Shown here: one piece after another, positions 1 through 12,385 of the stretch
Layout of the letters: each line of letters begins with the position of its first letter
Numbering within the stretch: position 1 is the stretch's first letter
Made by a program: the position numbers and the translations under genes
From: Andrena cerasifolii
Lineage: Eukaryota; Arthropoda; Insecta; Hymenoptera; Andrenidae
Direction of reading: 5' to 3'
NCBI RefSeq assembly: GCF_050908995.1
Contig: NC_135130.1
Coordinates: forward strand, 10,719,001 to 10,783,000
DNA: 64,000 bases
Notes under the pieces: model-generated
Databases searched by the model: none
Told to the model about the DNA's origin: nothing
Seen by the model: the letters and a program-made list of their open reading frames with translations, nothing else

Positions 1-3000
1 GAAAGAAGCCTGTACATCTCATTATTAAAACATTCTTCTTGGAGCGAAGAAGCCGACAGAGTCAAATGAGCCTTTTATTCCCCAAGATAAACGAACGAAT
101 TAATTAGAAATTTCTTCCCTTAAGCAGCCACCGCCCCGCCCGCTGCTTATTATTATTCGCTCGCCAGTATTACTTTTATGAATTATTTTCAAACGGCCGC
201 TGACTTTATTATTCGTAAAACGCTCGTCCACGATGAAACTCAATCTTTTATATAAAGAGAAGAAGATCGTGAAACAGCTCTCGCGAGCTCCCGAAGAAAA
301 ATTCACTTGAAAGGAGACTTTATTCGCCCCCGCCCGTCCCTCTTCTATTTTTAACGTCTAATGTGCTTCGCGATAATCGCGATTTTTTCCCCCGTTTTTA
401 TTCTTCCCTGGAACGTCTCCTCGCCCACACCCACGCCCCTCCACGTTACTAGAATTCGATTTCTTTCGCACGAATTTCACAATCGCGCTCAAAGCACGGA
501 CAGGAAATTCGTTTAAGCTGCCTTCGTTCCCCTTTAATTCCATTACGATTGTCCGTTGCTTCGAATTCCACTTAGCTGGCAGGAGTGACAGTGTCGTTAG
601 CCAGATAGGGGCATAATAGCAAGCTCCGGCCAAATTTTGGCAGTCTCGATTATTCCGCGGCCTCCGCGAATACGAGGCTGTTACTTCGAACTTGCCACGA
701 GGCTGCGACAGAGTTATACGTACCTACGCGGGTCAACAAACTTGATTTTCTTTCGCGAGACAAAGGGGAAAGGAGAAGGAAAGTTGGAAAAGGGTTAACG
801 ACGTTCGGCGAATTCACCGCGCGGGAAACACACTTTGAAGTCGAAACGACGGGCCACGAGTGATTAGGGAGTGGAGCCAGCTCGCGCGTATGATCGACGC
901 TAGGCAAATAACGTCTCGCAGGGCCGAATGGCGCGTTAACGAGCGCGCCCTGCGATTAGCTATGATTTTCGAAATCAAGTCCACGCCGGGAGGAAAGATC
1001 CGTATCTCGAGCGTGGCGCCACTCCAATTAAACAACGCCCCTCTGTTCCTCCAGATTTGTTGCAGCTTCCCAACGCCAACACTTTTTCGCCTTCCATCCT
1101 CCCGACATTACGATCCGTCCGCTCCGCTTTTTAATTTAAACTTGCGACCGCCTTTATGCGCGCTCTATCGATCCCGAATTGTTCCCGCTGCGTTTATAGA
1201 GGAAAGCAAAGATCGCAAGGGGGAAACAACGGCCGAGAAGCGATAATTGCGTATTTCTACGCTCGCTTCTTCCCGTGGACACCAAGTTCTTGGACAAACG
1301 GGGGATTTCGTTGCAGCGAAACGTCGCAATTCTGTTACGCCCCCCCAGCCGTATTTTACTTTGCGGAACAATAAACGCTAGATTACGTCCGCCGTGAAAA
1401 AAAACTTCTCCCGATTTCGACACGAATTCCCCTGATACTTTACGACACTCCGGCGGAGCTAAAAATTCCAGCTGAAATCATCTCTTTCGAGGGAATTAAT
1501 TTCTTCTCCTCTTTTCCCCCCGCCTTGTTTAATACACTTCGCCCCGGTATATTGTTTCAGCGTGCTCTCCCCGGGGAGATGAAAAAACCTGTTGGCGAAA
1601 AAGTTAAACTCGTTTTCCGAGCACATATTTCCTGCTTCTCAAAGTCATTCGCGAGCTGCGGCCGAGGTGATCGGGAAGAGGCATTGCGCGCCGCGAGCGG
1701 ATGAATTTTCTAATTCGCCGGGGAACCGATAAGGCGGCGAGCCTCGGACAAAGGTGGAATTGAAACGGGAACTTTGGCGCGCGGGCGCCGCGAATCGCAT
1801 TAATCGCGCGCTAATTCCTGGGCGTTTAATAAACTTCATTCGCGACGGATTATCCCTGGAGGCGGCGTCAGCGATTCCAGCGAAAACTTAACAGGGACGG
1901 CTCTGTCGAATCACATTTTAATGAACTGTGTGAATTAATTAAAACTGCTGAATACATTTGAGGCAGCCCGGGAGAGCGTATCGCTATCCTTTTGATGGAA
2001 AGTTGGGAGAATAATTTTCAAAGCGAGTCTTCGTTAATTTTTGTACTCCCGGGAGCTTTAATACAGGCAAGAGAGCTCGATTATTCCACGCAAGTCGCAA
2101 CATAAATTATTTATTCAACCGATGGCCTTGCCGAATCGATTCGAACTTACGGCTACGAGCGAAGTTGCCGCTGAACGGCCAAGTGAATTCCAAAGTTGGC
2201 CCTTAATTCCGCGATATAATTCGAGCACGATTGAGCGTGGATTAAGCCGGCTACAAAATCGAATTATCCACGGGCCAACCGCGCGTTTCCTTTCGAAAAC
2301 CGCTCCTACACGATGGAAGCTGTGCGTTACACTTTTGCTGGATGCACGGTTGCGCAAGATTATTATCGATCGCAGCCCCGGAGCTGAATTCTCAAATAAC
2401 GCTGCTTTTGTTTCCCCCGGTCGTCGGGGGCCTGTATTAACTCGAATTTCCATCTTTCTCCCCGGCTTTTCCCGGACTCCTCTCCACGTGCCTCTTGAAC
2501 GTGTCTACTTTAAAATCGTGTATCGAGCAAAGAATTCTCCGGTCTCCTTTTGATCATGCCGCAGCAGACGGAGGGGAAATGCAATTTAACCCGTTGCGTT
2601 TCCACTGTTTCCTCTTTTTCCTCCCCCCTCTTTTCATTCCTTTTCGCACAACACGCCAACTGCCAGCTGAAGCGAAACTTCTCGGTCGTGTTTTTCGTAA
2701 TTTCGAACAGCGTAACTTGCGAACTCGACGTACCGTTAAGTCAACGCACTTAGCGGCATTTTAAGGTGCCCCGATAATTAGCAGCGGCTATCCCGGGCGC
2801 TGCCAGGGGCCGCTTCTACACCGTCGAATTAGAAGTGTTACGGCCGCGTTGTTTACAAATCGCGGTATTAGTCGTAGAAAAGAGCGCGCAAAACAAACAG
2901 CTCGGCCGCGCGATAACGCGGACAAATCAGATAGGCGGGCTGAAGTAAGAAAAACGCGCGAGCCGGTCGACAAATAAGGATAAATCAAGATTGTCGAGGT

Positions 3001-6000
3001 AATAAAAAAATATATATATATATATATATCTGCCGAATCAGCCGAGAACACTGTGACTAATCGGACTGTGAATAAGAACGTGACGTCACGTCGGCACGGG
3101 ACTTGAACGTTGCACCGGTGTTTTCTCGGCCGACCGAAAGAACGAAACGGGAGCGTTTCGTTAGCCGAAACGTCGCGCGATGACGACGGTTCTCGCTGCC
3201 TTGTTACCCGTGTCTCTCCGCCTGCAGCTCGCGGAACTGATTATTTAATGGAGCGTATTAAATTGCAACGATGAATTTGTAGCGGCTAATGCAACCTCTG
3301 CGGCTGCGGCGAGCGCGGCCCGATAAGAATAATATAAAGATAACGTCCAGCATTTATCGCGTGGACTTAAAGTGTCATATTAAATCGCACCGCGCGGGGA
3401 ATTAGCGGGAACTCTACCAAAGTTGGAGCTGCACGCTCGCCGCTTTGCCGTTGTCGTTGTACTTGTCGTTGCAAACTACTGACACCGCGCGGCTACCGGT
3501 CACATGCACGCGCCCGCGTAACGCAATCCACGACATCGATTAATCCCACCATTACGCGATGGAAATGCAGCTCGCAATCGATCAAACCGTATTCTTTATC
3601 GATCGCAATGGAACGCGGACGTTGGAGGCTTGATCGTTAACGGGCTCTTGAATTCGGGCCCAACTATTGCGCAGTCCGAGATAGCAGCTTCTGTTCAACG
3701 CTAAAAAGTCTTGGGAGTACGGTTTTCTCTGCTGAAAGATTGGAAGCGAAGGATTTCCGACTCCGTCGAACAGAAGCGGAGGGAAAATTGTAGCGAGCAA
3801 GCGAGGGGGAAAGGAACCAGGTTTAAGAGCTGTTGCCTTTGGACAGGTTGGATCCAGCTTGTTTTCAAAAGACACACTCGCTACGGGTAACCCCTCTGAA
3901 TACCAATTAACGTGAATTACGTGGCTACATGGAATTCGAGACCGTACTTTGTCTCCGTCCCTCCTCCGCCCCTGCAGATGTCTCTCTTTCTTTTTCTACC
4001 GCAGAGCCAGAACCAACCTCTGTGTCCTCGTCCTTCTCCCTCGCTTCACACTCTCTCGCGCGGCTCCGTAATTAATTTGTGGTGGTCCAGACGCGGCGAG
4101 GACGCGTACACACCCCGGTTTTCTTCCTTTTTAATGCGATTTCTAGCCTTGCCCGGGCGATTTAGTCCACCCCAACTGAAACGCAACTGTCAAAGAAAAT
4201 TATCCTCCGCTGAACGCGCACCACCCAACGACGTCGATTTAACGATTGGAAAACGTTTTTAAATCGCTCGATCTCCGTTTGGAAATGCTAAATCGGATAT
4301 TTTCTCTTGCGTTAACACCTGCGCATTCCTACCACCCTATATCGCGCGGAACGGCTTTTCTACAATTACTCGGAAGGTTAATAAATATCCCGGCACTGTC
4401 CCGCTTCTCTTTTTCTTCCTTCTTCCGTCTCAGCACAATCCATTGCAATGACGGAGCACTTGACAGCGTCGCGATAAAATCAGGAGCGCGCGCGCACACC
4501 GATGCAGAATAGCAGCGCAGTTTAATTGCTACTTTGCTGCGGCTCGTAACGAAGAATTCGGTTTGGACAATTATGATTTATGGAACTGCGCCGGCATAAT
4601 GCAGATTTAACCTTTACTCTGATTTCAGGCCACCATCGACGCTGGAACGACTTCGCGCACTTACGCTCGCTGTAATATTAATGGGAGTATTGCTGATCCT
4701 CCTTCAACAATATTCAAAGCGAGTTGTAGCAATTTAAAGTTTCCGAGGAATCGAGATAAAGCTACAGAAGTGTTCTTGGAGGTAATTCCAGGATTTTTTA
4801 AGAGGGCAAACTTATTCCCTCGTAAATTTCATCTCGGCGAGTTTGTTGAAATTTTTAACACGAAGAGGAGTCGGACTGTTCTCCTCCGTTCATCGATTTC
4901 ATGCAAAGTTATTCTGTTTGCCTGACTTCCTCCCGAAAGAGAAACTCCGCAGCACAAATTACAACATTAATTCAATTAAACTTTAGTTACGCCGTTCAGT
5001 ATTAAAGCGCAATTTCAACATTCCCCGTGCTCAAACATAAATCAATCTTCTCCTTTTCAAAATCTAGAACTCCTAGTTCCTCCAATAAATTTAAATACAC
5101 AAAAGGGGAGTAGCGGAGAGGAACGTTCCAGCGTTACAAAGTGTTTCCCAAAAATTAATTACAGCGATCGTTTCCATATCGAAGGTAATAACGTTTCCCA
5201 ATATTTGATAACAGCCGATCCAATAATACTCTCCAGAAATTCTCTCTACAACAAGGAACGATCATCCACGGAGTCCCGAAAAAAAAACAAAAAAAAAAAG
5301 AAGACAGAAATATTTATCGAGAAAAATCGTTCCACGTATCCACGTATTTTCGAAAAAATATCCCGCACCTGCACGCCACTGGCGCACTGTAATCCAGCCT
5401 TACGCTAAATCTAAACAGCCTAGCGCGACAAGTGAAGTTGGAAAATTGCTCCGCAACACGATTTATGATTCGGCGAGGACAGGAAATCGCTACGCGAGCG
5501 GATTAATCATGATTAACCCCGCGGCCACGCTGCCATAATCGTTTGCAATTCATTTCTATTCTCCCAGGCAGACTGATAACACCCCGCTAATCGAGTCGAA
5601 CGCATTCCCTCACCCACGAGTTGACAAAGAGGATTAACAAGTACACCCCTAAAAGTGCCCCGCGAAAGGAGATCCTATACGTATCTACTCCGTTACACCT
5701 GTGCGGGGGAAAGAAAGACCCATTTCCACGATCTCGCGAAGGAGACGTATTCTGATGCAATCGTGGGCGTGGATCAAATCGTCTTATTAATACACCCGCC
5801 GCGAGGGGAGGGAAGGAGCCGCGCAGCCCCAAAAGATCATCCCTGAAGTCATTATCGTCCCTTGGAAAAAGCAAAAAGGATACGTGTATATACACACACA
5901 CGCGCGTACACATTCACGCACACGTGAACGCGTCGGCAATGGGAATTCACCCCTCTGAAAAAAGTTGGTTTCATGGTCGGGAGTCGGGGTCTCGAGTATT

Positions 6001-6044
6001 GACAATGAATAGTTTTCTTCCCGTGGCAAAAGGCCGGGGCTGGC
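1..6044. other. non-coding stretch
   Basis: No reading frame here resembles a known protein, and the longest open frames show no family motif or splice context. The DNA is CpG-rich with many AATTA-type homeodomain-like cores, as expected of insect intron or intergenic sequence. A short TA microsatellite lies near 3010. I see no transposon termini. Confidence 0.7.
3010..3029. repeat. (TA)n microsatellite
   Basis: About ten uninterrupted TA dinucleotides directly follow an A-run. Confidence 0.9.
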
Positions 6045-6460
6045 GGGGTGTGGGGAGGGAAGAGAGCGAGGGGAAGCGGAGAAGAGAGAGCTCCGTCGTT
6101 CGCTCGCATGCTCGCTGACGGAGCAGAGCGAGAGAGGGGCAGGGAAGGAGAACATGTGGCTCGAGCGAATAGCTGTGAGCGAGACAGAAGCGCTTTCGGA
6201 GGGGGGAAACAGAAATATAGAGAGATAAAGACACATGGAGAGACAGAATGGCAGATGGAGGGGGCGGGGGGGGAGGGTGGCGGAGGGAGACAGAGGGGGG
6301 GAGAGAGTGCAACAGCCAGAACAAGAAGACGAGTAGGAGCGAGAACGCGCGATAGAATGAGAGCGATGAGGGGAATGGAGGAGGACAGAGGGAGTAGCGA
6401 AGGTGGGGAAGATTTGATAGGAGGGATGGGTTACCATGGAAACGCGTCGTACTCCCAACC
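6045..6460 (+). repeat. purine-rich (GA/GGA) tract
   Basis: The plus strand is strongly enriched in G and A for about 400 bp, with dense GAGAG, GGAGG and GGGGG blocks. The G-runs at about 6257-6301 could form quadruplexes. Open frames of up to about 177 codons cross the tract only because purine-only sequence rarely makes stop codons; I do not regard them as genes. In insects such tracts occur in 5' untranslated regions and promoters and can bind GAGA-type factors. That role is only an inference here. Confidence 0.6.
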
Positions 6461-6752
6461 AGCTCAGATAGGATATATAGGTGTATATATATGTGTTTAC
6501 ATACCTACATTAGATACATACATTATAGTATTATACGGCACATGTACAAGATACTCGTACGAGAAGAGCCGTAATTTGTAAGTCGATTTCCTCTTTTCTC
6601 TCTCTCTCTCCTCCCTCCCTCTCTCTTTCCGCTCGTCGCAGTGCAGTGCATCTTAAATGTTGAATTAGTATAACGTTAAATGTTAATATTTTACACCAAC
6701 TATTTTTCCTCTCTCTCTTTTTTCCCCTGGTTTTACGCGCAAGTGAAATACC

Positions 6753-6770
6753 TGCGCGCGCGCGCGCGTG
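6753..6770. repeat. (GC)n microsatellite
   Basis: An alternating GC run of about 18 bp, a candidate Z-DNA-forming stretch. Confidence 0.85.
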
Positions 6771-7949
6771 TATTTGACAAAGTTTAATGATATTTCTACG
6801 CCGCTGTAAAGCACAAGCATATATTTCCCGGGTTTAATTAATTTCGAAGACAATTAATTTTATTGGAAATAACGGAGCAACAACAATTTACGCGATAAAA
6901 ATAATCTCTCGAAATTGCGAGTCAATACAACGATGAAATATATTTTAACGAATATTCGGTATTTAAATCAACTCTGTCGAAATGAAACTGTGATGTTCTG
7001 CGCGCCCAGTTTACAATTTCATTTTTGAATTCGCGTTTGATAAAACGAAATACCTAGCGAGGGAAGGAAAAATAAAAAAAATAAACACGCGATATTAGAG
7101 AATATTTGGTAGCGACGTTTGCAGAGATGCGATAATTGCTTTGCCGTATCGAATAGGCGTAGATAAATATCGGACTAAATGATCGCCTTGGAGCTGCTCG
7201 CATAAATGTAGATCAATCCGATTGACTCCCTATTTACACAGTCAAAGGCGAAAATCAGGAACAAGCTATGCAAAGATGAACGATTCATGGGTCAATGAGG
7301 CCTTAGAGATACTTTAGAAATACTGTGTTCCCCTCTCTCCATAACCGAGCTGGAGTCCGGGAGGGCGCAATGGCGTAGACCACCGCCAACAGAAATAGAA
7401 TTCCAATAAAGCAGGTTTTCAAGTGATCACGTGAAAAGCTTGCTCCTGCCCGCCGCACGACCAAACACACTCGCGCGCGGGCGCGCGTTTGCATGAATTT
7501 GAATAATAATCGTGTTACGTAATTCGAGCAGATTACGAAACCGTTTTATCTCTCCTGTTAATTACGCCTCTTATTACAAATTGAAAACACGCATTCCCGC
7601 CTCTATCTGCGGGGAGTATCGTGTATCAATATTTACACTAATTAAAAAAAAAACAAAAAAAAAATAGAAGGAAAACTGGAAACTCAGCAGAATCGAAATT
7701 TCGAAGGAACGCGTAATATCGGCGTGCAATGTAGTTTGCGCACGCTAAAAACTAATAGCCGGAAAACTCGACAGATTTTTTTCATTTCACCCCTGGCATT
7801 TTTATTCATAACGAAAACACGCCCGCGTATCGCCAGCGAAACAGATGCCGCGATTTCGCGAGAACGGTTAATATTCAACGCGGTAAGCCTACAGTTCTTT
7901 TGAAGACGCGGTTAAAATAGGAATCCGAAACATTTATCTCGACGACAAA

Positions 7950-7965
7950 CCCCCCCCCCCCCCCC
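7950..7965. repeat. poly-C run (16 bp)
   Basis: Sixteen consecutive C residues. The length is likely to vary between individuals or to be uncertain in assembly. Confidence 0.9.
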
Positions 7966-10900
7966 TCCCGCTTCCATCTATCCCCACCGTCGAGTGCCGT
8001 GCACAAGAATCGAGAGAGCCTTTGGGACTGCAAAATCGATAATTATTAATCGTCCCACGGTAATTACGGAACGATAAAGTAAACTGAATTTAACTCGATA
8101 CTTAACCGCAAATATGTACCTGCCGACCTCCCTCCGCCGATCCCTCCGCACCTCCGCCACTGGCCCACCCTCCCCGCGGCCGCTAACACATCGTAAAGGT
8201 TTCGATAATATTCGAATCCGTTGAATGCACGTTTGTACGCTATATATCGATCCCGTGGAACTCGACGAGGAAGAAAACGAGCAATATAACCGAAGAATGC
8301 TCTATTGAAAGCTCGTCGAATGGAGGTTAGGATATCCCGATATCAGGGCGCGCGGAAGCGTCTTGAGACTTTTCATTACGATTTGAAATTAAAATCTGCT
8401 CCCCTCGAATTTCCACGGGGCGATTACCGTGGCTGATAATTTCGCGACGCGGTCTGTCACGTGCTCGGGCCCGATTCTCGCGGGCGCGCACGCGCGACCG
8501 CTCATCATTATATCGCGCGTTCATTATTACGCGGACAGGTTAATTTTATTAGGACCCCCACCACCGCCGCCGACGCCACCCTCCCGAAGGGGGCGGCGTT
8601 CTTTTTCTCTTTCCCTTTCATTCGTTAACGATCTATTTTTCTTGGCATGCGGAGCTTCCCCCGGAGCGTGAACTGGTTTCGAACGAGTGCCGTGCCTTTT
8701 ACGTTTTCTGGTTTTTGTGCTCCTCACGGAGGGAGACAAGGGCCGACGACTTTTAATGGACGACAGGGCGAGCTCCATAGGCGTAAACCGCGATTGTATT
8801 CCCCGTTTCAGGGTGTAATATTCCATCTACTACGACCGTCAGATATACGATAAGGCGAGGAACGCTAGCTGCTTTCGGGCAGCCCTCTTCTCTTCGGCCC
8901 CTCGGAGTTCCTTTGACTGTTACGGCTAGAATAATATTTCTGGAGGCTGACGAGCGGCCCATAAATTTCTTCTTACCACCTCAAGTGTCATTCACGTTTT
9001 ATCAGTTATCGTTAATGTGTTTCTCGGTCTCCGGAGTAACAGAAAGACGCCGCGTCACTCTCATCCCCTTTATTTTATTCAGCGGAGCTCATCGATCTTC
9101 CGTTCGCAGCTGATACCTACTCCATCAGGTCCACAATCGTGTAACACGTATAATATCCTCTCGCCGCGCGAACCGTGCCCTCCCACCTTCGCCGGAGTAT
9201 CGTTTGACGTTTCTCCTCGTGTAAACGATAAAAATATGAGCCGGTGCTGGAGGTGGTGGCATTTATTACTCTCGACCCGCTATTGATCTTCCCAATCCGA
9301 ACTCTCTCGTGTAATTGAATAATGCAACACGGCATTATTACATCGACTCCGTTACCGTATTTCCTGTTTTAACCGCGCGTTTCAAAATAGTGCTTATGCC
9401 GTGCGAACTGCAATATTATTAGTCGCGGAACCGAGGTGGAGGAGGCTTGCTGTTGCTGACATTTAGCGGTTTATTAATCGATACATTCTCTCCGCCGCGC
9501 TTTAGCGTTTCATGCGAATGTTACTCCCCTAATAGCCCTCCTCTCCGCTCGTTGCAGTTCGCGTTATTTCGTTTGTCGTTCGCGTTACTTAACTCGACCG
9601 CTGCAGAAGCATCGGGGTCCGTCTCTTTCCAAATGTACCTCGTTAATTTTAAGTGGCGCGTAAGTCCCCGATGCTCGATAGCGTCGGGCTTGAAAAAGAA
9701 GAAAAACGTACCGAGGGACGGTTAATGACGAAAACCGGCAATATAAAATTCAATCGGGGGGGGGGAAAACGATTCTTCGAACCTTCGCGCGGTTAAACAA
9801 TCGATTTACATTTGTAATTCCGCTGGATCCGCCGCGGCTTCTCATTAGCGAACAATACGATATAAATGAATGACAGATGGGTATACATCGAACGTGCCTT
9901 TCGTTCGTTCGGCGATTATCGGGAGCACGGTTTGAGACACGTTTGCTATGGACTCGTTCGAACGGTTCGATAGGGAAACGAGAGCGGACTAGCAGCGGAG
10001 AGGGACGAGGGGGGGGGGGACAAATTGTACGAATTCGATTGCTTTACTTGACTTCTACGTCATATTTCCTGTAACCGTATCCCACTCCCGCTCTTTTCAA
10101 TTAACGCGGGGCATTCGTCAAGCGAGCATAGAAGCGAAACGTGTACTTGCTTAAAAAAAACTCCCATAAAATCCCGCGTCCTGCGTGCGTCGTTATCGCG
10201 ATGAAAGAAACAATTACAAAGAGCCGTGTGTACACACCTTTCACAGCCGAGTGGTTAACGCGCATAGGCACATAAGGTAACCGATAATGCGTTAAGTAAG
10301 CTGGCTGGACGTGGAAGAAAAGGGAAGGCAGCGACATTCGTGTTGGTGCAAAGCAAGAGGTATTTGTTATCACTTCGCCCACGCCTCGGTGCAAGTAATC
10401 ATTTCACCGTGAAGGAGCATCGCTTTTAAAAATACCGGCCCAAAATAACCGGCTCTTCTACGCGCGGCAGCTTTAAATAAAAACGAAGAGAAAAAAACAA
10501 CCTGCCTCCGAGCGAATTACACTCTTAGGCGCGTTGCGGGGCCACTTCATCCGAGGCTTTTCAATTGCGAGCCGCCTAAATATATGCGAGCGGTACGTGC
10601 TAATGCTTCGATCCCCGATCGAAATCGATCCCCGCCTTTTAATTCTCGCGTCGTTTCTTCCGTTCAAGAGCTCCGCGGACCGCCGAAAACCGGGGAACCT
10701 TTTTTTTTTCAGAGCGTTTTTAACGTTGGCTACATTCTCAATTAAACGGGGCCGCATGAATATGCAGGTGATTGCTGGGTATTTTTTAAAAATATCCACC
10801 GGCAAGGATACAGTCACGATTCCAAAACGACGTTTCCAGGGGAATTGAAATCTGGATTGGTCGCGGCCGAGGCGAAATAAAAATGCAAATAAAATCGAGC

Positions 10901-12009
10901 GCTGTTAAAATCTATTTCGAACGGAATCAATTGGTATCCATTCGTAAGTGAAATAAACTGAAAACCACCGTGGATGGGAGCTGGCTGAATAAATAAATGC
11001 ATTGAGCAATCCGCCTAAAAATTTAATCCCGTCCAACGAAAAGTTCCATTCGCCGCTGAAAGTGGAATGAAATTGGAAGAAAACGAGGGTTACGTGTCGC
11101 GTGTCCGTTTCAAATGTTTTCAAGTTTGCGGGACGAAATGGGAGGGCTTCGTGCGACGCGTCCCCCGCGTGTCAATCGTTAACAGTACCTTGTCGAATGA
11201 TTATTTAACAGAAAGTGAATCCAGCGATAATCGCCACGACATAAACGTTGAGAGAGAAAAAAAAGAAACACTCGCTGCTGCCACGACGAGAAGCTGAATA
11301 CGTTTCCCGAGACGAGTGTCGGTGAAACAATTTCTAAAGGCTCGACAAGCCAGCGGTGCTCAAGCGGGACGAGGCAGCCCCGGCGAGCCGTTCATTTTTC
11401 TCGAATCTCGTTAGGAGGACGGAAAAGGCACCGCTTCCGCGCGAAGATTGACGATTTAATTTAAGAATTCCCCATTCAGCGGGTTCCTTCTGCCTCCTCT
11501 CGGGGATATATACGCGAATTTTCCTCCGGTTTTCCTCCGAAAGAACCAAGCGGTGCTCAGCCATTACGACCTGCCCGCCGGAGAACCGCTGCGGTAAACT
11601 AGCGACGGCTTTAAAACGTCTCCAATTTCACTTGAAACACGCAACGAAAGTTCCAGGCGAACGAACGCGAGCGTCGCTGATCGCGGGGGCGCGACGAGCC
11701 CCCGAGAATCGGGGAATCTTTGCGTCGCGTAACTGTCTTAATAAATCTGGAAGGACTCGTGAAAGGGGGTTGACGCGACAACGACGCTTGGACGAATGAA
11801 GCGAGTTCAACGGGCGTAACACTTTGCAGCGGAAGAATTACGCTGCCCTTAAAAGACACCGTAATGTCTCCGGCACTGAAAAGGCAGTGGAACAGAGTAA
11901 TCCCTCAAGTTTTTTTGCCTTTAAATAATATTCAAAACGATTGTGCGATTAAATTGCTCGAGTACTCGGGGAAGAGAGACCTGAATGCCTATTGCTATTA
12001 CAGAGGGGA

Positions 12010-12385
12010 AAGAACAAGAGGCAACGATCCTCGAGGAACGACGGAGCGAGAGGGATCGAAGGAGGACAGGGATCAATGGGGAACGTCAGACAGAGGCGGC
12101 GAGATCCACTAGGCGCTAGACGGAACGGAGAAGGAGGAGCGGCGAGGGACGAGGGGAGAAGCTGGGAAGCGAGAGAAACACAGCGAAACAGAAGTTGTAC
12201 GACGAGGAAGGAGTTAAATAGCGAAGTAAAGGATCAGAGAGGGAGAGAGAAGGCGAGACGGGGGTCGGCAGAACGAGACAGAGAAGGAGCAGAGGGGAAA
12301 GGAGAGATATTAGGAAAGTGAGAGAGCTAGAGGTTGTCAGAGAGACAGAGATAAGAGGGTTAGAGGAGAGTCCCTTCCATTCTCG
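12010..12385 (+). repeat. purine-rich (GA/GGA) tract
   Basis: About 370 bp of plus-strand AG-rich sequence with repeated GAGAGA, GGAG and AGACAG words, similar in character to the tract at 6045-6460. Two overlapping open frames across it are low-complexity artefacts rich in R, E and G. Such sequence often lies in 5' untranslated or promoter regions of hymenopteran genes, but no start codon with a convincing protein follows it. Confidence 0.6.

Larger units (their letters stand above)
6461..12009. other. non-coding stretch with simple repeats
   Basis: No recognisable exon. It contains a TC-rich run near 6595-6640, an alternating GC run at 6753-6770, and homopolymers at 7950-7965 (C), about 9757-9765 (G) and about 10010-10019 (G). 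The rest is unremarkable CpG-rich sequence. Confidence 0.65.

Noticed and set aside
5787..6458. 223-codon minus-strand frame
   Set aside because: Complement of the same purine tract, giving S/P/L-rich low complexity with no family features.
6048..6581. 177-codon plus-strand frame
   Set aside because: Open only because the tract is nearly all purine; the product is R/E/G low complexity.
10215..10290. Possible tRNA-Ser/Leu D-arm (GCCGAGTGGTTAA)
   Set aside because: No matching acceptor stem, anticodon stem or T-arm at the right distance.
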